Notes under the pieces: generated by a model | The model's input: only the letters and a program-made list of their open reading frames with translations | Told to the model about the DNA's origin: nothing | Databases searched by the model: none | Shown here: positions 52,562 to 61,779 of the stretch, one piece after another | Numbering within the stretch: position 1 is the first letter of the stretch | Layout of the letters: every line of letters begins with the position of its first letter | Program-made: the position numbers and the translations under genes | Source of the DNA: SB11 sp965249955 | Lineage (GTDB): Bacteria > Bacteroidota > Bacteroidia > UBA8524 | Assembly (NCBI GenBank): GCA_965249955.1 | Contig: OZ252261.1 | Coordinates: 1,116,001 to 1,180,000, forward strand | Direction of reading: 5' to 3' | Length of the DNA: 64,000 nt

Positions 52562-53539
52562 ATGATGAAACGGTTATACATAGTAATAATAGTGGTATTG
52601 GTTTTTTCTGCTTGCACCCCATCTTCCTTGCAAAAGAAAGAAATTGAGGAACAGAAGCCCTTAAGTACTATTACCCAAACATCAATAATACTACTAGGTA
52701 CGGTGCAAGACGGCGGCTCGCCACACGCAGGTTGTAAAAAAGACTGCTGCAAAAACTTGTTTCAAAATCCCGACCCGACCCGTAAAGTTGTTTCATTGGG
52801 TATTATCGACCCTGAAAATAAAAAGAGCTTTTTGTTTGAGGCTACACCCGATTTACCCACCCAAATGAAACAGCTTAAAAATCTTTCTTCTTTTGCAGAG
52901 AAAGAAACTCCCGACGGTATTTTTCTTACCCATGCCCACATTGGGCATTATGCAGGGTTGATGTTTTTGGGCAAAGAGGCGATGAGCGCAAAAGAAACTC
53001 CAGTATATGCTATGCCCCGAATGAAGGTTTTTTTAGAACAAAATGGCCCTTGGCAACAATTAGTAACCCTAAATAATATCTCTTTGCAGCCCTTGCAGGA
53101 TAGTGTAACCGTACAACTTACTCCCAACATTACGGTAATGCCGTTTACTGTTCCGCACCGTGATGAGTATAGCGAAACAGTGGGCTATACCATAAAAGGC
53201 ACCAACAAAACGGCTTTGTTTATACCTGATATTGACAAATGGGAAAAGTGGGATACAGACGTTATAACTGCTATTACCAAAGTAGATTATGCTTTTATTG
53301 ATGCTACATTTTACGATGGTGAAGAACTAAATAACAGAGATATTAGCCAAATACCTCACCCCTTTGTGGTAGAAAGCATGGAAAAGTTTAAACACCTTTC
53401 TGCTGCCGAAAAAGATAAAATTTACTTTATCCATTTTAATCATACCAACCCTTTGCTAAACCTACAAAGCGAACAAGCCAAAAAAGTACTGGCTAACGGT
53501 TTCCATATTGCTGAGTATGGCATGGTATTGGGGCTGTGA
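52562..53539 (+). CDS. PqqB-like metallo-beta-lactamase-fold lipoprotein
   Basis: About 325 residues with lipobox VFSACTPSS. The N-terminal motif LLGTVQDGGSPHAGCKKDCC matches the start of PqqB-type proteins, followed by the metal-binding LTHAHIGHYAGL (His/His pattern) and FIHFNHTNPLL near the end. PqqB acts in PQQ synthesis, but no pqqA, C, D or E is in view and this one is an envelope lipoprotein, so it probably has another substrate. GGAG lies just before ATG 52562. Confidence 0.78.
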   Translation: MMKRLYIVIIVVLVFSACTPSSLQKKEIEEQKPLSTITQTSIILLGTVQDGGSPHAGCKKDCCKNLFQNPDPTRKVVSLGIIDPENKKSFLFEATPDLPTQMKQLKNLSSFAEKETPDGIFLTHAHIGHYAGLMFLGKEAMSAKETPVYAMPRMKVFLEQNGPWQQLVTLNNISLQPLQDSVTVQLTPNITVMPFTVPHRDEYSETVGYTIKGTNKTALFIPDIDKWEKWDTDVITAITKVDYAFIDATFYDGEELNNRDISQIPHPFVVESMEKFKHLSAAEKDKIYFIHFNHTNPLLNLQSEQAKKVLANGFHIAEYGMVLGL

Positions 53540-53676
53540 AGTCAAAGAAAAAAACTCTTCTATTTTAACATTTTTTTTACTATCAACTACTTTCTAGAGC
53601 AATATTCACCCAATAGCTGCACCACAATAGTGATAAGACTAAAAAATGTTTATTTGCAGATAATATTAAACACTGA

Positions 53677-54597
53677 ATGAAAAGAAACCTTTTTGCCGCA
53701 TTGTTACTATTGGCAGCTACTGCACAAGTTATAGCCCAAAATGTTGTTACCAATACTACTGCCCAAACAGTGGCCTATTGGGAAATTGGTGATATATACA
53801 AAGCTAAACTGACCGAAATTAATGAAGGCACCAAAAAAGGAGTACCCTATAAATCAACTTCAACGGGTAGTTTAACGATTGAGGTTATTGATGCGACCGA
53901 CACTACCTATACTCTTGAATGGACTTTTGGCAAATGGACTACCACGCCACCAGTTACGGATAAAATGCAATTGGCTATGGCAAAAGCTTTTGATGGAGTG
54001 AAATTAAAATACCAAACCACCGAAACGGGCATTTACAAAGGAATTATAAACTGGCACGAGATAATGGCAGCTTCTGACTCTGCTATTAAAGGAATATTGC
54101 CCACCATAGCCGATAAAAAGCTACGTGATTCTTTGGCAACAATTTTTCCGCGTATTCTTAACCAACAATTGTATGAAAATGTATTTAGCCGCTATTTGGT
54201 AAGTTTTCATAATGCTTACGGTATGGAGTACACGCTGAAAGAAACTTATGGTGGTGATGTTCCTACGCCAAACCCATGGGACAATAATACGCCCATTATT
54301 GCTGAACAATCTATTACCATGACATCGCTAAACAAAGTAAACCGTACCGCACATTTCAGTTTTAAGCAAGAGGTGTATGATGAAGAAGCTGAGAAATTTA
54401 TAGCCGCATTTGTTGAAACAGTGGTAAAAAATGGCAGTACACAAGTACCCGACTTTGAGATGAAACTGAACATGGCGGTGGAACAAGACTTTAACCTTAC
54501 TAGCACTTGGCCATCGCAAACTATTTTTACTGAAGTGAAACAAATAGAGAAAGCACAAGCGCAAAAACAAATCATAAAAATTGTAGCCGTGCACTAA
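53677..54597 (+). CDS. Exported protein of unknown function
   Basis: 306 residues with signal peptide MKRNLFAALLLLAATAQVIAQ. The mature part is mixed alpha/beta with no motif recognised (VAYWEIGDIYKAKLTEINEG, TYTLEWTFGKW, GMEYTLKETYGGDVPTPNPW). Its end ...AQAQKQIIKIVAVH is basic. No T9SS tail and no lipobox, so it is probably periplasmic. A TTATTTGC sequence about 25 bases upstream could be the -7 box. The prsW gene follows after 27 bases. Confidence 0.6.
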   Translation: MKRNLFAALLLLAATAQVIAQNVVTNTTAQTVAYWEIGDIYKAKLTEINEGTKKGVPYKSTSTGSLTIEVIDATDTTYTLEWTFGKWTTTPPVTDKMQLAMAKAFDGVKLKYQTTETGIYKGIINWHEIMAASDSAIKGILPTIADKKLRDSLATIFPRILNQQLYENVFSRYLVSFHNAYGMEYTLKETYGGDVPTPNPWDNNTPIIAEQSITMTSLNKVNRTAHFSFKQEVYDEEAEKFIAAFVETVVKNGSTQVPDFEMKLNMAVEQDFNLTSTWPSQTIFTEVKQIEKAQAQKQIIKIVAVH

Positions 54598-54624
54598 TAC
54601 CAATTTTGCTATCTTGCCACAAGT

Positions 54625-55323
54625 ATGTTTGATGTACTGTTACTGGCCTTAACCGTAGGCCCCGGCATAGCCATAGCCCTGTTTGTTTATTTACGCGATA
54701 AGTACGACCGCGAGCCTTTTCGCCAACTTATTTGGGCATTTTTTTTAGGCATGATAAGCACCATACCCGCCATTGGCATGAGCATGGGACTAAGCCAGAT
54801 TGAAGCCCTGCAAGGTGGCGACAGTGAACTACAAACTTTTTTGTATGCCTTTGTTACAGTGGCAGTAGCCGAAGAAGGATCAAAATTCTTTTTTCTGAAG
54901 CGCTTTTACCGCAAACCTTTTTTTGATGAACCTTTTGACGGCATTACCTACGGGGTAATGATAGGTATGGGCTTTGCCACGCTTGAAAATGTGCTGTACG
55001 TATTTCAGTCTTCTAACGGATGGGGCACAGCACTAATGCGTATGCTAACTGCGGTACCCGCCCACGCATCGTTTGCGGTGATAATGGGCTACTTTGTTGG
55101 TTTGGCTAAATTTAAAAAAGGCAGACGCATTGGCCTACAAATAGTAGGGCTTTTGGTAGCAGTGTTTTTTCACGGCATGTACGATTTTTTACTTATGCTA
55201 AAAAACTACCCCTACATAGCTTTGGGGGCAATGGTATCGCTGGTGGTAGCGGTATACCTATCGTTTAAGGCCATACGCATACACCAAAACAACTCGCCTT
55301 TTCACCCTCGATTTTTTGTTTAG
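54625..55323 (+). CDS. prsW: PrsW family intramembrane metalloprotease
   Basis: 232 residues with about seven hydrophobic segments. Seen: the glutamate zinc motif VAEEGSKFF (E83, E84), GFATLENVLYVF, PAHASFAVIMGY and AVFFHGMYDF, the family's conserved metal-binding set. PrsW proteins cleave membrane anti-sigma factors in Bacillus; the target here is unknown. The next gene starts two bases after its stop (TAGTTGTG), so they are coupled. Confidence 0.88.
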   Translation: MFDVLLLALTVGPGIAIALFVYLRDKYDREPFRQLIWAFFLGMISTIPAIGMSMGLSQIEALQGGDSELQTFLYAFVTVAVAEEGSKFFFLKRFYRKPFFDEPFDGITYGVMIGMGFATLENVLYVFQSSNGWGTALMRMLTAVPAHASFAVIMGYFVGLAKFKKGRRIGLQIVGLLVAVFFHGMYDFLLMLKNYPYIALGAMVSLVVAVYLSFKAIRIHQNNSPFHPRFFV

Positions 55324-55325
55324 TT

Positions 55326-56099
55326 GTGCTTACTGAAAAACTAAAAGATTTTTTAGATGCTAAAGTAGCCCAATACAATCGTGAAGGGTTTATTGAGAAC
55401 GACCCTGTGTGCATACCTCATCTTTTCACCAAAAAACAAGATATTGAAATAGCGGGCTTTTTTGCTGCTACGCTAGCTTGGGGGCAACGCATTACCATTA
55501 TAAACAACTGCAAAAAACTAATGGGATGGATGGATAATGCCCCGCACGATTTTTTGCTGCACCACAACGAGGCGGATAGGGAAAAGTTTTTGGGTTTTGT
55601 GCACCGAACTTTTAATGATACTGATTTGCTGTATTTTTTAGAGTTTTTAACGGTATTCTATCGCCAAAACAACAGCTTAGAGGATGCTTTTGCCAGCCAC
55701 ATTGCGGCTAATGATATAAATACTGAAAAAGCACTAGTAGGTTTCCACCGTCAGTTTTTTAGCTTGCCCTATGCACCGCAAAGAACACAAAAACACATAG
55801 CTACCCCTGAGAAGAAATCGGCGTGTAAACGGCTTAATATGTTTTTGCGTTGGATGGTGCGAAAGGATGAGCATGGAGTTGATTTTGGTATTTGGAAAAA
55901 AATAAGCACTGCACAATTGGTATGCCCGCTTGATACGCACGTGCACCGTGTGGCAACGGGTTTGGGGTTGATAAAGCGTAGGCCTGCCGACTGGCAAGCG
56001 GCTACTGAGCTAACGGAGCAACTGAAACGCCTTGACCCTAACGACCCTGTAAAGTATGATTATGCCCTTTTTGGGCTTGGGGTAGAGGAGAAGTTTTAA
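55326..56099 (+). CDS. TIGR02757 family protein
   Basis: 257 residues; matches the TIGR02757 family by eye (FFAATLAWGQRITIINNCKKLM, LDTHVHRVATGLGL, DYALFGLGVEEKF). Helical, soluble, possibly DNA-glycosylase-fold, function not established. GTG start at 55326 follows the prsW stop closely, and no ATG fits better. Confidence 0.82.
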   Translation: MLTEKLKDFLDAKVAQYNREGFIENDPVCIPHLFTKKQDIEIAGFFAATLAWGQRITIINNCKKLMGWMDNAPHDFLLHHNEADREKFLGFVHRTFNDTDLLYFLEFLTVFYRQNNSLEDAFASHIAANDINTEKALVGFHRQFFSLPYAPQRTQKHIATPEKKSACKRLNMFLRWMVRKDEHGVDFGIWKKISTAQLVCPLDTHVHRVATGLGLIKRRPADWQAATELTEQLKRLDPNDPVKYDYALFGLGVEEKF

Positions 56100-56115
56100 A
56101 CGAAAAGACATAAAA

Positions 56116-56134
56116 AAAGCCCTGCGGTGCAGGG
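56116..56134. terminator. Bidirectional terminator between converging genes
   Basis: AGCCCTG-5-CAGGGCT, flanked by A7 on the left, so the minus-strand transcript of gltA ends in U; the plus-strand side ends less clearly. Confidence 0.8.
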
Positions 56135-56169
56135 CTTGTATAAAATACTTAAAATAAAAAGTTGTACAA

Positions 56170-57492
56170 TTATGCTTTAGCTACTGCTTCGGCTACTTTG
56201 TTTTTAACCCACTCAGTTGTTACTGATTTTGGACGCTCTAAAGGATGACCCAAAGCTCTATCCCAAACCAACTGAGCTAGTACACCCAAAGCACGTGATA
56301 CACCAAACAACACAGTATAGAAAGGATACTCTTTCATGCCGTAGTGTACTAATAACGCACCACTATGTGCATCAACATTTGGCCAAGGGTTTTTTACTTT
56401 ACCTAAGCTTTCTAGGATAGCAGGCACAACTTCGTACATATTCCAAACTATATTCACATAGTCATCATCAAGGTTGTGGCGTTTTGCAAACTCCATTTGA
56501 GCAGTAAACCTAGGGTCGGTTTTGCGCAATACGGCGTGTCCGTAACCCGGCACTACTTTACCTGCTTTTATAGTACGGTTTACGTACTCAGCAATTTGTT
56601 CTTTGGTAGGTTTGGTTGTTCCCAACTCGTCCACCATTTCAAAAATCCATTTTATCACCTCTTGGTTAGCAAGGCCGTGTAATGGGCCGGCCAAACCGTT
56701 CATAGCAGCCGCTATTGAAAGGTAAGGATCGCTAAGTGCACTACCCACCAAGTGTGTAGTATGTGCTGATACGTTACCGCCCTCATGGTCTGCATGAATA
56801 GTTAGATACAAACGCATCAATGCTTTTACATCGGCTGATGCACCCATGCCTAGCATGTGTGCAAAGTTTGCACCCCAATCAAGGGTTTTATCGGCAGCAA
56901 TGTGCTCGCTGTTTTTATATGTACGGCGATAAATGTAAGCAGCTACAATGGGTAGGCGTGCTATAACATTTATACAATCTTCAAAAGTGTAACTCCAGTA
57001 GTCTTTTTTGTTCATCCCCTTAGCGTATTCTTTTGCAAAAACGCTCTCAGTTTGCATAGCCATAATGGCAGTAGTAAACTGAGTCATAGGATGAGTGTCT
57101 AAAGGCAATGCGTCTAAAACATTAAATACGTGCTGAGGCACATCGCTGCGCTCGGCAAAAAGGGTCGAAAGTTCTTTTACGTCTTCTTCAGTAGGAAGTT
57201 CGCCAATAAGCATTAGGTAAAACAAACCTTCGGGCAAAGGTTCTTGTCCACCTGGAGCCTTTGGCAATAAGTCTCTCAATTCAGGTATAGAATACCCACG
57301 GAAACGAATACCTTCTTCGGCATCCAACAACGAGGTTTCGGTAATCAACCCTATCATTCCTTTCATGCCGCTGTATACGCTAGCTACATTGTATGTACCT
57401 AGTACTACATCGCCATGGTTTTTTACCATTTCTTTAACCTCTTGCGCCATGGGTAGGGCAATAGAAGCAAACTTCTCTTTCAATCTGTCCAT
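56170..57492 (-). CDS. gltA: Citrate synthase, eukaryotic (mitochondrial-like) type
   Basis: Condenses acetyl-CoA and oxaloacetate to citrate at the start of the TCA cycle. 440 residues from ATG 57492. Seen: GLAGPLHGLANQEV and PGYGHAVLRKTDPR, each with a catalytic His, and NVDAHSGALL with the catalytic Asp. The YSGMKGMIGLITETSLLD stretch and the AHTTHLVGSALSDPYLS segment resemble the dimeric enzymes of mitochondria and some Bacteroidota rather than hexameric enterobacterial GltA. The TTG start at 57528 would add 12 residues and is not used. Confidence 0.95.
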   Translation of the reverse strand: MDRLKEKFASIALPMAQEVKEMVKNHGDVVLGTYNVASVYSGMKGMIGLITETSLLDAEEGIRFRGYSIPELRDLLPKAPGGQEPLPEGLFYLMLIGELPTEEDVKELSTLFAERSDVPQHVFNVLDALPLDTHPMTQFTTAIMAMQTESVFAKEYAKGMNKKDYWSYTFEDCINVIARLPIVAAYIYRRTYKNSEHIAADKTLDWGANFAHMLGMGASADVKALMRLYLTIHADHEGGNVSAHTTHLVGSALSDPYLSIAAAMNGLAGPLHGLANQEVIKWIFEMVDELGTTKPTKEQIAEYVNRTIKAGKVVPGYGHAVLRKTDPRFTAQMEFAKRHNLDDDYVNIVWNMYEVVPAILESLGKVKNPWPNVDAHSGALLVHYGMKEYPFYTVLFGVSRALGVLAQLVWDRALGHPLERPKSVTTEWVKNKVAEAVAKA

Positions 57493-57612
57493 AAAATCCT
57501 TTTGGTATAAATGTTTTTGTACAATCAATCCTTTAAACGCGCCAAAGTTAACATTTGTTTACCACGATTGCAGATTTTTTGATGAGAAAAGAAAACATAA
57601 ATACACTATGAA

Positions 57613-58872
57613 TTATTGCTTTATTAGTCTTTGAGTAAAAGTATGTAAACCATTTCTAACTTGAACCAAATATAAACCCTTTTCTAATTCTTCAAGTTTA
57701 ATAATTTTTTCCTGTCCATAGAAACTTTCTTCGTACAATAACCTCCCCTGCAAATCATATATGCTTAATATATTGCTATTGTTTTTATTTCCTCCCAATA
57801 TCTTAACTGTTATGTATGATGTAGTTGGATTAGGGTACATTAATAATTCAAGAGTTGTTTTTACTTTTGGCAGTTCAATACCCAAACTAGCTTTATCCCT
57901 TTTGTATAGTTTTTTACCATTAACAACAAAAAAAGCACTGTCACCAAAATAAAAAAACTCTTTAACACTTGAAAACTCTGTCGGAAATTCAAACTCCTCT
58001 ACCCATGTTTCCCCACCATCAACTGTCTTTTGAAGACCTTTATGCTGACTAAACAATGCGTACCCCACGTTTTCATCGAAGAATTTTATTGATTGACCAA
58101 AGCCATACCATACAAAATTGCCCACTGAATCCCAACTAGAACCACCATCAGTTGTTTTATAGATAGTTCTGCCTAATATTGTATAACCTATCTTGTCATC
58201 AATAAATGAAAAGTCATTAACCCTACCAAAAAACTTGTCCTTAATTAATGGGACAAAATTAAAAGTAGTGTCCCATGTATTTCCATAATTTTTACTTTCA
58301 AACAAATAAGAACTATTAGTATTCAAGAACCTTCCAGACTCTGGAATATAAGTAAACCCAATTCCTCCCCATCCATTGTTTAATGATTTAGGTTCATTAA
58401 CCCATGTTCGTCCCCCATCATAGGTTTTAAAAATCCGCTTTGAAGCCACAATTCCACTATCTCCTTTATAAAAATAAGATGGAGCAAGAAATGTAATGGG
58501 TGCAGTATCGTAGTCTGAAAACTTAATCAAGAACTCTGGTGTATGAAAAATATCAGTTGACTTCTTGATTATGCCCAAAGCTGTGATAATTACCAGTGTA
58601 TCTTTATCTATAAAACGAATATTTTGTACTTGCCCCCATACATCCCAACTTAAATTAAAAGCATATTTGAAGTTATTACCCCCATCAAAAGAAAAACAAA
58701 TATTTTGTGTATTGCTCTGATTATCGGCACAAATGATGGTATCTTCATTTTGATAGCTAATTAAAGACACACTGTTTTTATTAAAAATATCCCTTTCAAT
58801 TTGAACTTCTTTCCATTGTCCCATGCAAAGTGCAGGAAAGAAAATACTTATAAAAATTATGAGAATCTTCAT
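57613..58872 (-). CDS. BNR/YCF48-like beta-propeller with T9SS sorting domain
   Basis: 419 residues; signal peptide MKILIIFISIFFPALCMG. Asp-box repeats of a sialidase/photosystem-assembly-type propeller: SFDGGNNFKY, TYDGGRTWVNE, TTDGGSSWDS, TVDGGETWVEE. T9SS type A tail: LMYPNPTTSYITVKILGG ... LYLVQVRNGLHTFTQRLIKQ. The protein is exported across the outer membrane. No catalytic residues were identified. It lies three bases after the next T9SS gene and forms an operon with it. Confidence 0.8.
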   Translation of the reverse strand: MKILIIFISIFFPALCMGQWKEVQIERDIFNKNSVSLISYQNEDTIICADNQSNTQNICFSFDGGNNFKYAFNLSWDVWGQVQNIRFIDKDTLVIITALGIIKKSTDIFHTPEFLIKFSDYDTAPITFLAPSYFYKGDSGIVASKRIFKTYDGGRTWVNEPKSLNNGWGGIGFTYIPESGRFLNTNSSYLFESKNYGNTWDTTFNFVPLIKDKFFGRVNDFSFIDDKIGYTILGRTIYKTTDGGSSWDSVGNFVWYGFGQSIKFFDENVGYALFSQHKGLQKTVDGGETWVEEFEFPTEFSSVKEFFYFGDSAFFVVNGKKLYKRDKASLGIELPKVKTTLELLMYPNPTTSYITVKILGGNKNNSNILSIYDLQGRLLYEESFYGQEKIIKLEELEKGLYLVQVRNGLHTFTQRLIKQ

Positions 58873-58875
58873 CTT

Positions 58876-60885
58876 CTATTGCTTTATTAGTTTGTTAATG
58901 CAAATAGTTTCACCTTCTTTTTTCAAAACTACAAAATATAAACCCTCAGAAAATTGCTTATCATCAATCATTATAGACGTTTGTCCTTCTTCAATTGTTG
59001 TAGCATATACAGTTTGTAGCATTGTGTTGTATACTACTATTTCTGCATCATGCAGTTTCATATTATTTTCCCATTCAATATTTACAATATCAGAAGCAGG
59101 ATTTGGGTATACTTTCAAACAAGCACTAGGTTTATATAAGCCAAATAAACGACCATCACTAAGCAGACCACTAGGTTGAGGAATGGTGCAATCAGCAGGG
59201 TAAGGCCCATCGTTTAACCCAGTGCTTGATGAGTACACAGCCACTGAGCTACTATGGCGATAAGGATCAAAATTGGGAGGTGGCATAGCTATTGTACTTA
59301 CGTAAAATGTTGCTGTGGCATCACTAAAAATATTTCCTTGCGCATCAATACTTGGATCAGAAAAAACATTACCGTTGCCTGTTGTATAATTTGTTGGAGG
59401 GAATGAACTATAGTCAGTTCTTTCTCCTTGAGGATCAATAACTGGATTAAAAATTGTTGCACCTGCAGGACGAATAAATCCCTTAAGATGAATATCTCTA
59501 TACAATTTTGAAAACTGGTTTGCTATTAACTGTGTTCCGTATGTAAAATTACCATGTATCAAAATTCCTCTTACATCATTTCCTTCAGTCGCTGTGCAAG
59601 TAAATGTATTACCTGAAACTGCATAGTTTGATGGAAAATCAATTTCTTTATGCCAATTATAAATAATGCCATACGCTTGTTTACCAACAAAATCATTATT
59701 CCATTCACAAGTATTATTATAGAAGTTTACATCTCCATAAGTATTATTACAATAAGCAAAAATAGAGTACGGATCTGGTGCCAGTTGAGTCGAAATCTTA
59801 GTCAAGCCTCCCAAACCATCTTCTTCATATTCAGTATAGTTCATTTTCAAATTTGCTGAATTATTTTCATCGTAAATTGAAGCAATATAATTGTTACACA
59901 TCACGGCCACACTTTGTGCATGACGTATATCAATACCAACCCCTACTTTATTAAAATCACAATTTTTTATTATTGACTCAAAAGGTGTTATATCATTTTG
60001 ATTACCAAACATCTCAATACCAGTTCTTAAGTTAAAAAAGGTATTACGCTTAGGCGTAGAAAATTTTGATGAGCTTTGATAATCATAAGGATTCACAAAT
60101 TCACTGGCTTCTAAAATTAATTTCCCTGCCTGAAGATAACTCGTTGACCTCTCGCTAATAGAAATGCCTATTGTATTAAACTTACTTGAAGCAGGAATAT
60201 TAAAATTACACCCTAATACAGTAAACCCCTTATAGCTAACCATTTTGATATAAGAGTAAGGAGCTTTTGAAATATTATCAGACATGAATGTAGAATTTGC
60301 TACTGAATTCACAAAACACTGACTTCCTGGTATTTCATAAGATCCCATATATATTCCAGCAATAGAATTATTATGAAAAGTACAATTATTAACTTTAATA
60401 ATGCCTCCTCCTGAAAGATTATCACCATAACCTGTTAACTTAAGCCCGTAGTTTGCTGATTCAATCGTTGATGACTCTAAGGAAACGAAACCATGATTAG
60501 TTGTATTAAGTGTTTGATTAACTTCATCACACAGAGGCTGGTCATTATCACCCATAACTATTATTCCTCCCCACGAGTTACTGCTAGTTAGTGGTTGGAG
60601 TATTGAACCAGATATATTAAGTGTTCCACCTTTATGTACGGTAATATATAATAACCCATTCATCTTTATGTTTAAACCAGATATATTAAGTGTTCCACCA
60701 CCTTCTACACATACATTTTGTGTGATTGTATAAGGATTAGGTTTTGTTGAGGTATTCCAAGCTACTGTAGTTCCACTTGAAATAACGATATCGCCAGCAT
60801 TACAAGTTTGTGCATTTGATGAAGTGATGGCTGTTAGTTGGATAATAACTAACATAACTAAATGTTGAAAGATATTTTTTATCAT
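58876..60885 (-). CDS. Parallel beta-helix protein with T9SS sorting domain
   Basis: 669 residues; signal peptide ending TSSNAQ. Many short beta-helix rungs with repeated GGTLNISG motifs (about 65-100) and Asn-rich turns (VNNCTFHNNSIAGIYMGS, YCNNTYGDVNFYNNTCEW), the fold of right-handed parallel beta-helices as in adhesins and polysaccharide lyases. T9SS type A tail LKVYPNPASDIVNIEWEN ... FVVLKKEGETICINKLIKQ. No lyase active site was recognised. First gene of a two-gene operon of secreted proteins. Confidence 0.8.
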   Translation of the reverse strand: MIKNIFQHLVMLVIIQLTAITSSNAQTCNAGDIVISSGTTVAWNTSTKPNPYTITQNVCVEGGGTLNISGLNIKMNGLLYITVHKGGTLNISGSILQPLTSSNSWGGIIVMGDNDQPLCDEVNQTLNTTNHGFVSLESSTIESANYGLKLTGYGDNLSGGGIIKVNNCTFHNNSIAGIYMGSYEIPGSQCFVNSVANSTFMSDNISKAPYSYIKMVSYKGFTVLGCNFNIPASSKFNTIGISISERSTSYLQAGKLILEASEFVNPYDYQSSSKFSTPKRNTFFNLRTGIEMFGNQNDITPFESIIKNCDFNKVGVGIDIRHAQSVAVMCNNYIASIYDENNSANLKMNYTEYEEDGLGGLTKISTQLAPDPYSIFAYCNNTYGDVNFYNNTCEWNNDFVGKQAYGIIYNWHKEIDFPSNYAVSGNTFTCTATEGNDVRGILIHGNFTYGTQLIANQFSKLYRDIHLKGFIRPAGATIFNPVIDPQGERTDYSSFPPTNYTTGNGNVFSDPSIDAQGNIFSDATATFYVSTIAMPPPNFDPYRHSSSVAVYSSSTGLNDGPYPADCTIPQPSGLLSDGRLFGLYKPSACLKVYPNPASDIVNIEWENNMKLHDAEIVVYNTMLQTVYATTIEEGQTSIMIDDKQFSEGLYFVVLKKEGETICINKLIKQ

Positions 60886-60930
60886 TTGATTATAAAATTT
60901 TATGCAAAAGAAAGAATTGAAAAGCTAGCC

Positions 60931-60955
60931 AAATACCGTTAAAAAACGGTATTTT
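60931..60955. terminator. Hairpin between rnc and the beta-helix gene
   Basis: AAATACCGTT-4-AACGGTATTT, 10-base stem, 75 bases past the rnc stop. The following T-run is weak, so it is a moderate candidate. Confidence 0.5.
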
Positions 60956-61028
60956 AATGTTGGTAAGACCTCTTTCGACAAACGTCAAACTTAGATACTT
61001 ACCCCTATGGTTTTGGCAAAGCAATTAC

Positions 61029-61766
61029 CTACTCGGCAAGTCCGCCAACAAATATTATTTCGCACGCTTTTTGTGCCGCCACTTGCTCAGCTTTCTTTTT
61101 TGAGAAATCTTCGCCCCTGCCCATTTCTTGGCTATCTATAAGTACGCACACCAAATAGCTTTTTTGTTTGCCTTGTTTGCGTTCTTCAAGTGTTTCAAAA
61201 TCAATACTTTTTTTGTTTTTTTGGCAATACTCAATCAGCTTACTTTTAAAGTTTATTTCTTTTTGTGCCATGTGCTGTATATCTACATGGGGTTGTAGTA
61301 TACGGCGTTTAATAAACTTACGGGTAAAGTTATACCCTTTATCTAAATATATTGCACCTATCAGGGCTTCAAAAGCATTGCCGCTAAGTGCACGTATTAT
61401 TTGATAATTGCCGCGTATGCTTTTATCGTATTCTAAAAAAACTTCTATACCCATTTTTCGTGCCAAGTCGCACAAATTTTCTCTGCTCACCAGTTTAGCA
61501 CGAAGTTCTGTTAAAAAACCTTCGTCTTTTGTGGGGTAGGTGGTAAAAAGTATTTCAGCTATTATTGAGCTAAGTACTGCATCGCCTAAATATTCAAGAC
61601 GTTCGTTGCTAATACGCCCTTCTTTAATATCGTAACGGGTGGCAGCTGAGTGATGCCTAAATGCTTGCTGGTATAGCGACGTGTTTCGTGGCTTAAAACC
61701 TAAAAGGTTTTTAAGCGACTTGATAAATGTTTTATCGCTAGTTGATTTTAGTAGTAGTGCAAACAA
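61029..61766 (-). CDS. rnc: Ribonuclease III
   Basis: Double-strand RNA endonuclease that processes rRNA precursors and structured mRNAs. 245 residues. RNase III signature NERLEYLGDAVLSSIIAE (about 54-71) and the second acidic motif GNAFEALIGAIYLDKG; a C-terminal dsRNA-binding domain (about 165-240) ends KKKAEQVAAQKACEIIF. The TTG start at 61766 is used because no ATG is near and FALLLKSTSDKTFIKSLKNL is the expected length of leader. 13 bases after fabF; the order acpP-fabF-rnc is conserved in the phylum. Confidence 0.93.
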   Translation of the reverse strand: MFALLLKSTSDKTFIKSLKNLLGFKPRNTSLYQQAFRHHSAATRYDIKEGRISNERLEYLGDAVLSSIIAEILFTTYPTKDEGFLTELRAKLVSRENLCDLARKMGIEVFLEYDKSIRGNYQIIRALSGNAFEALIGAIYLDKGYNFTRKFIKRRILQPHVDIQHMAQKEINFKSKLIEYCQKNKKSIDFETLEERKQGKQKSYLVCVLIDSQEMGRGEDFSKKKAEQVAAQKACEIIFVGGLAE

Positions 61767-61779
61767 AAGGACTAATGGT

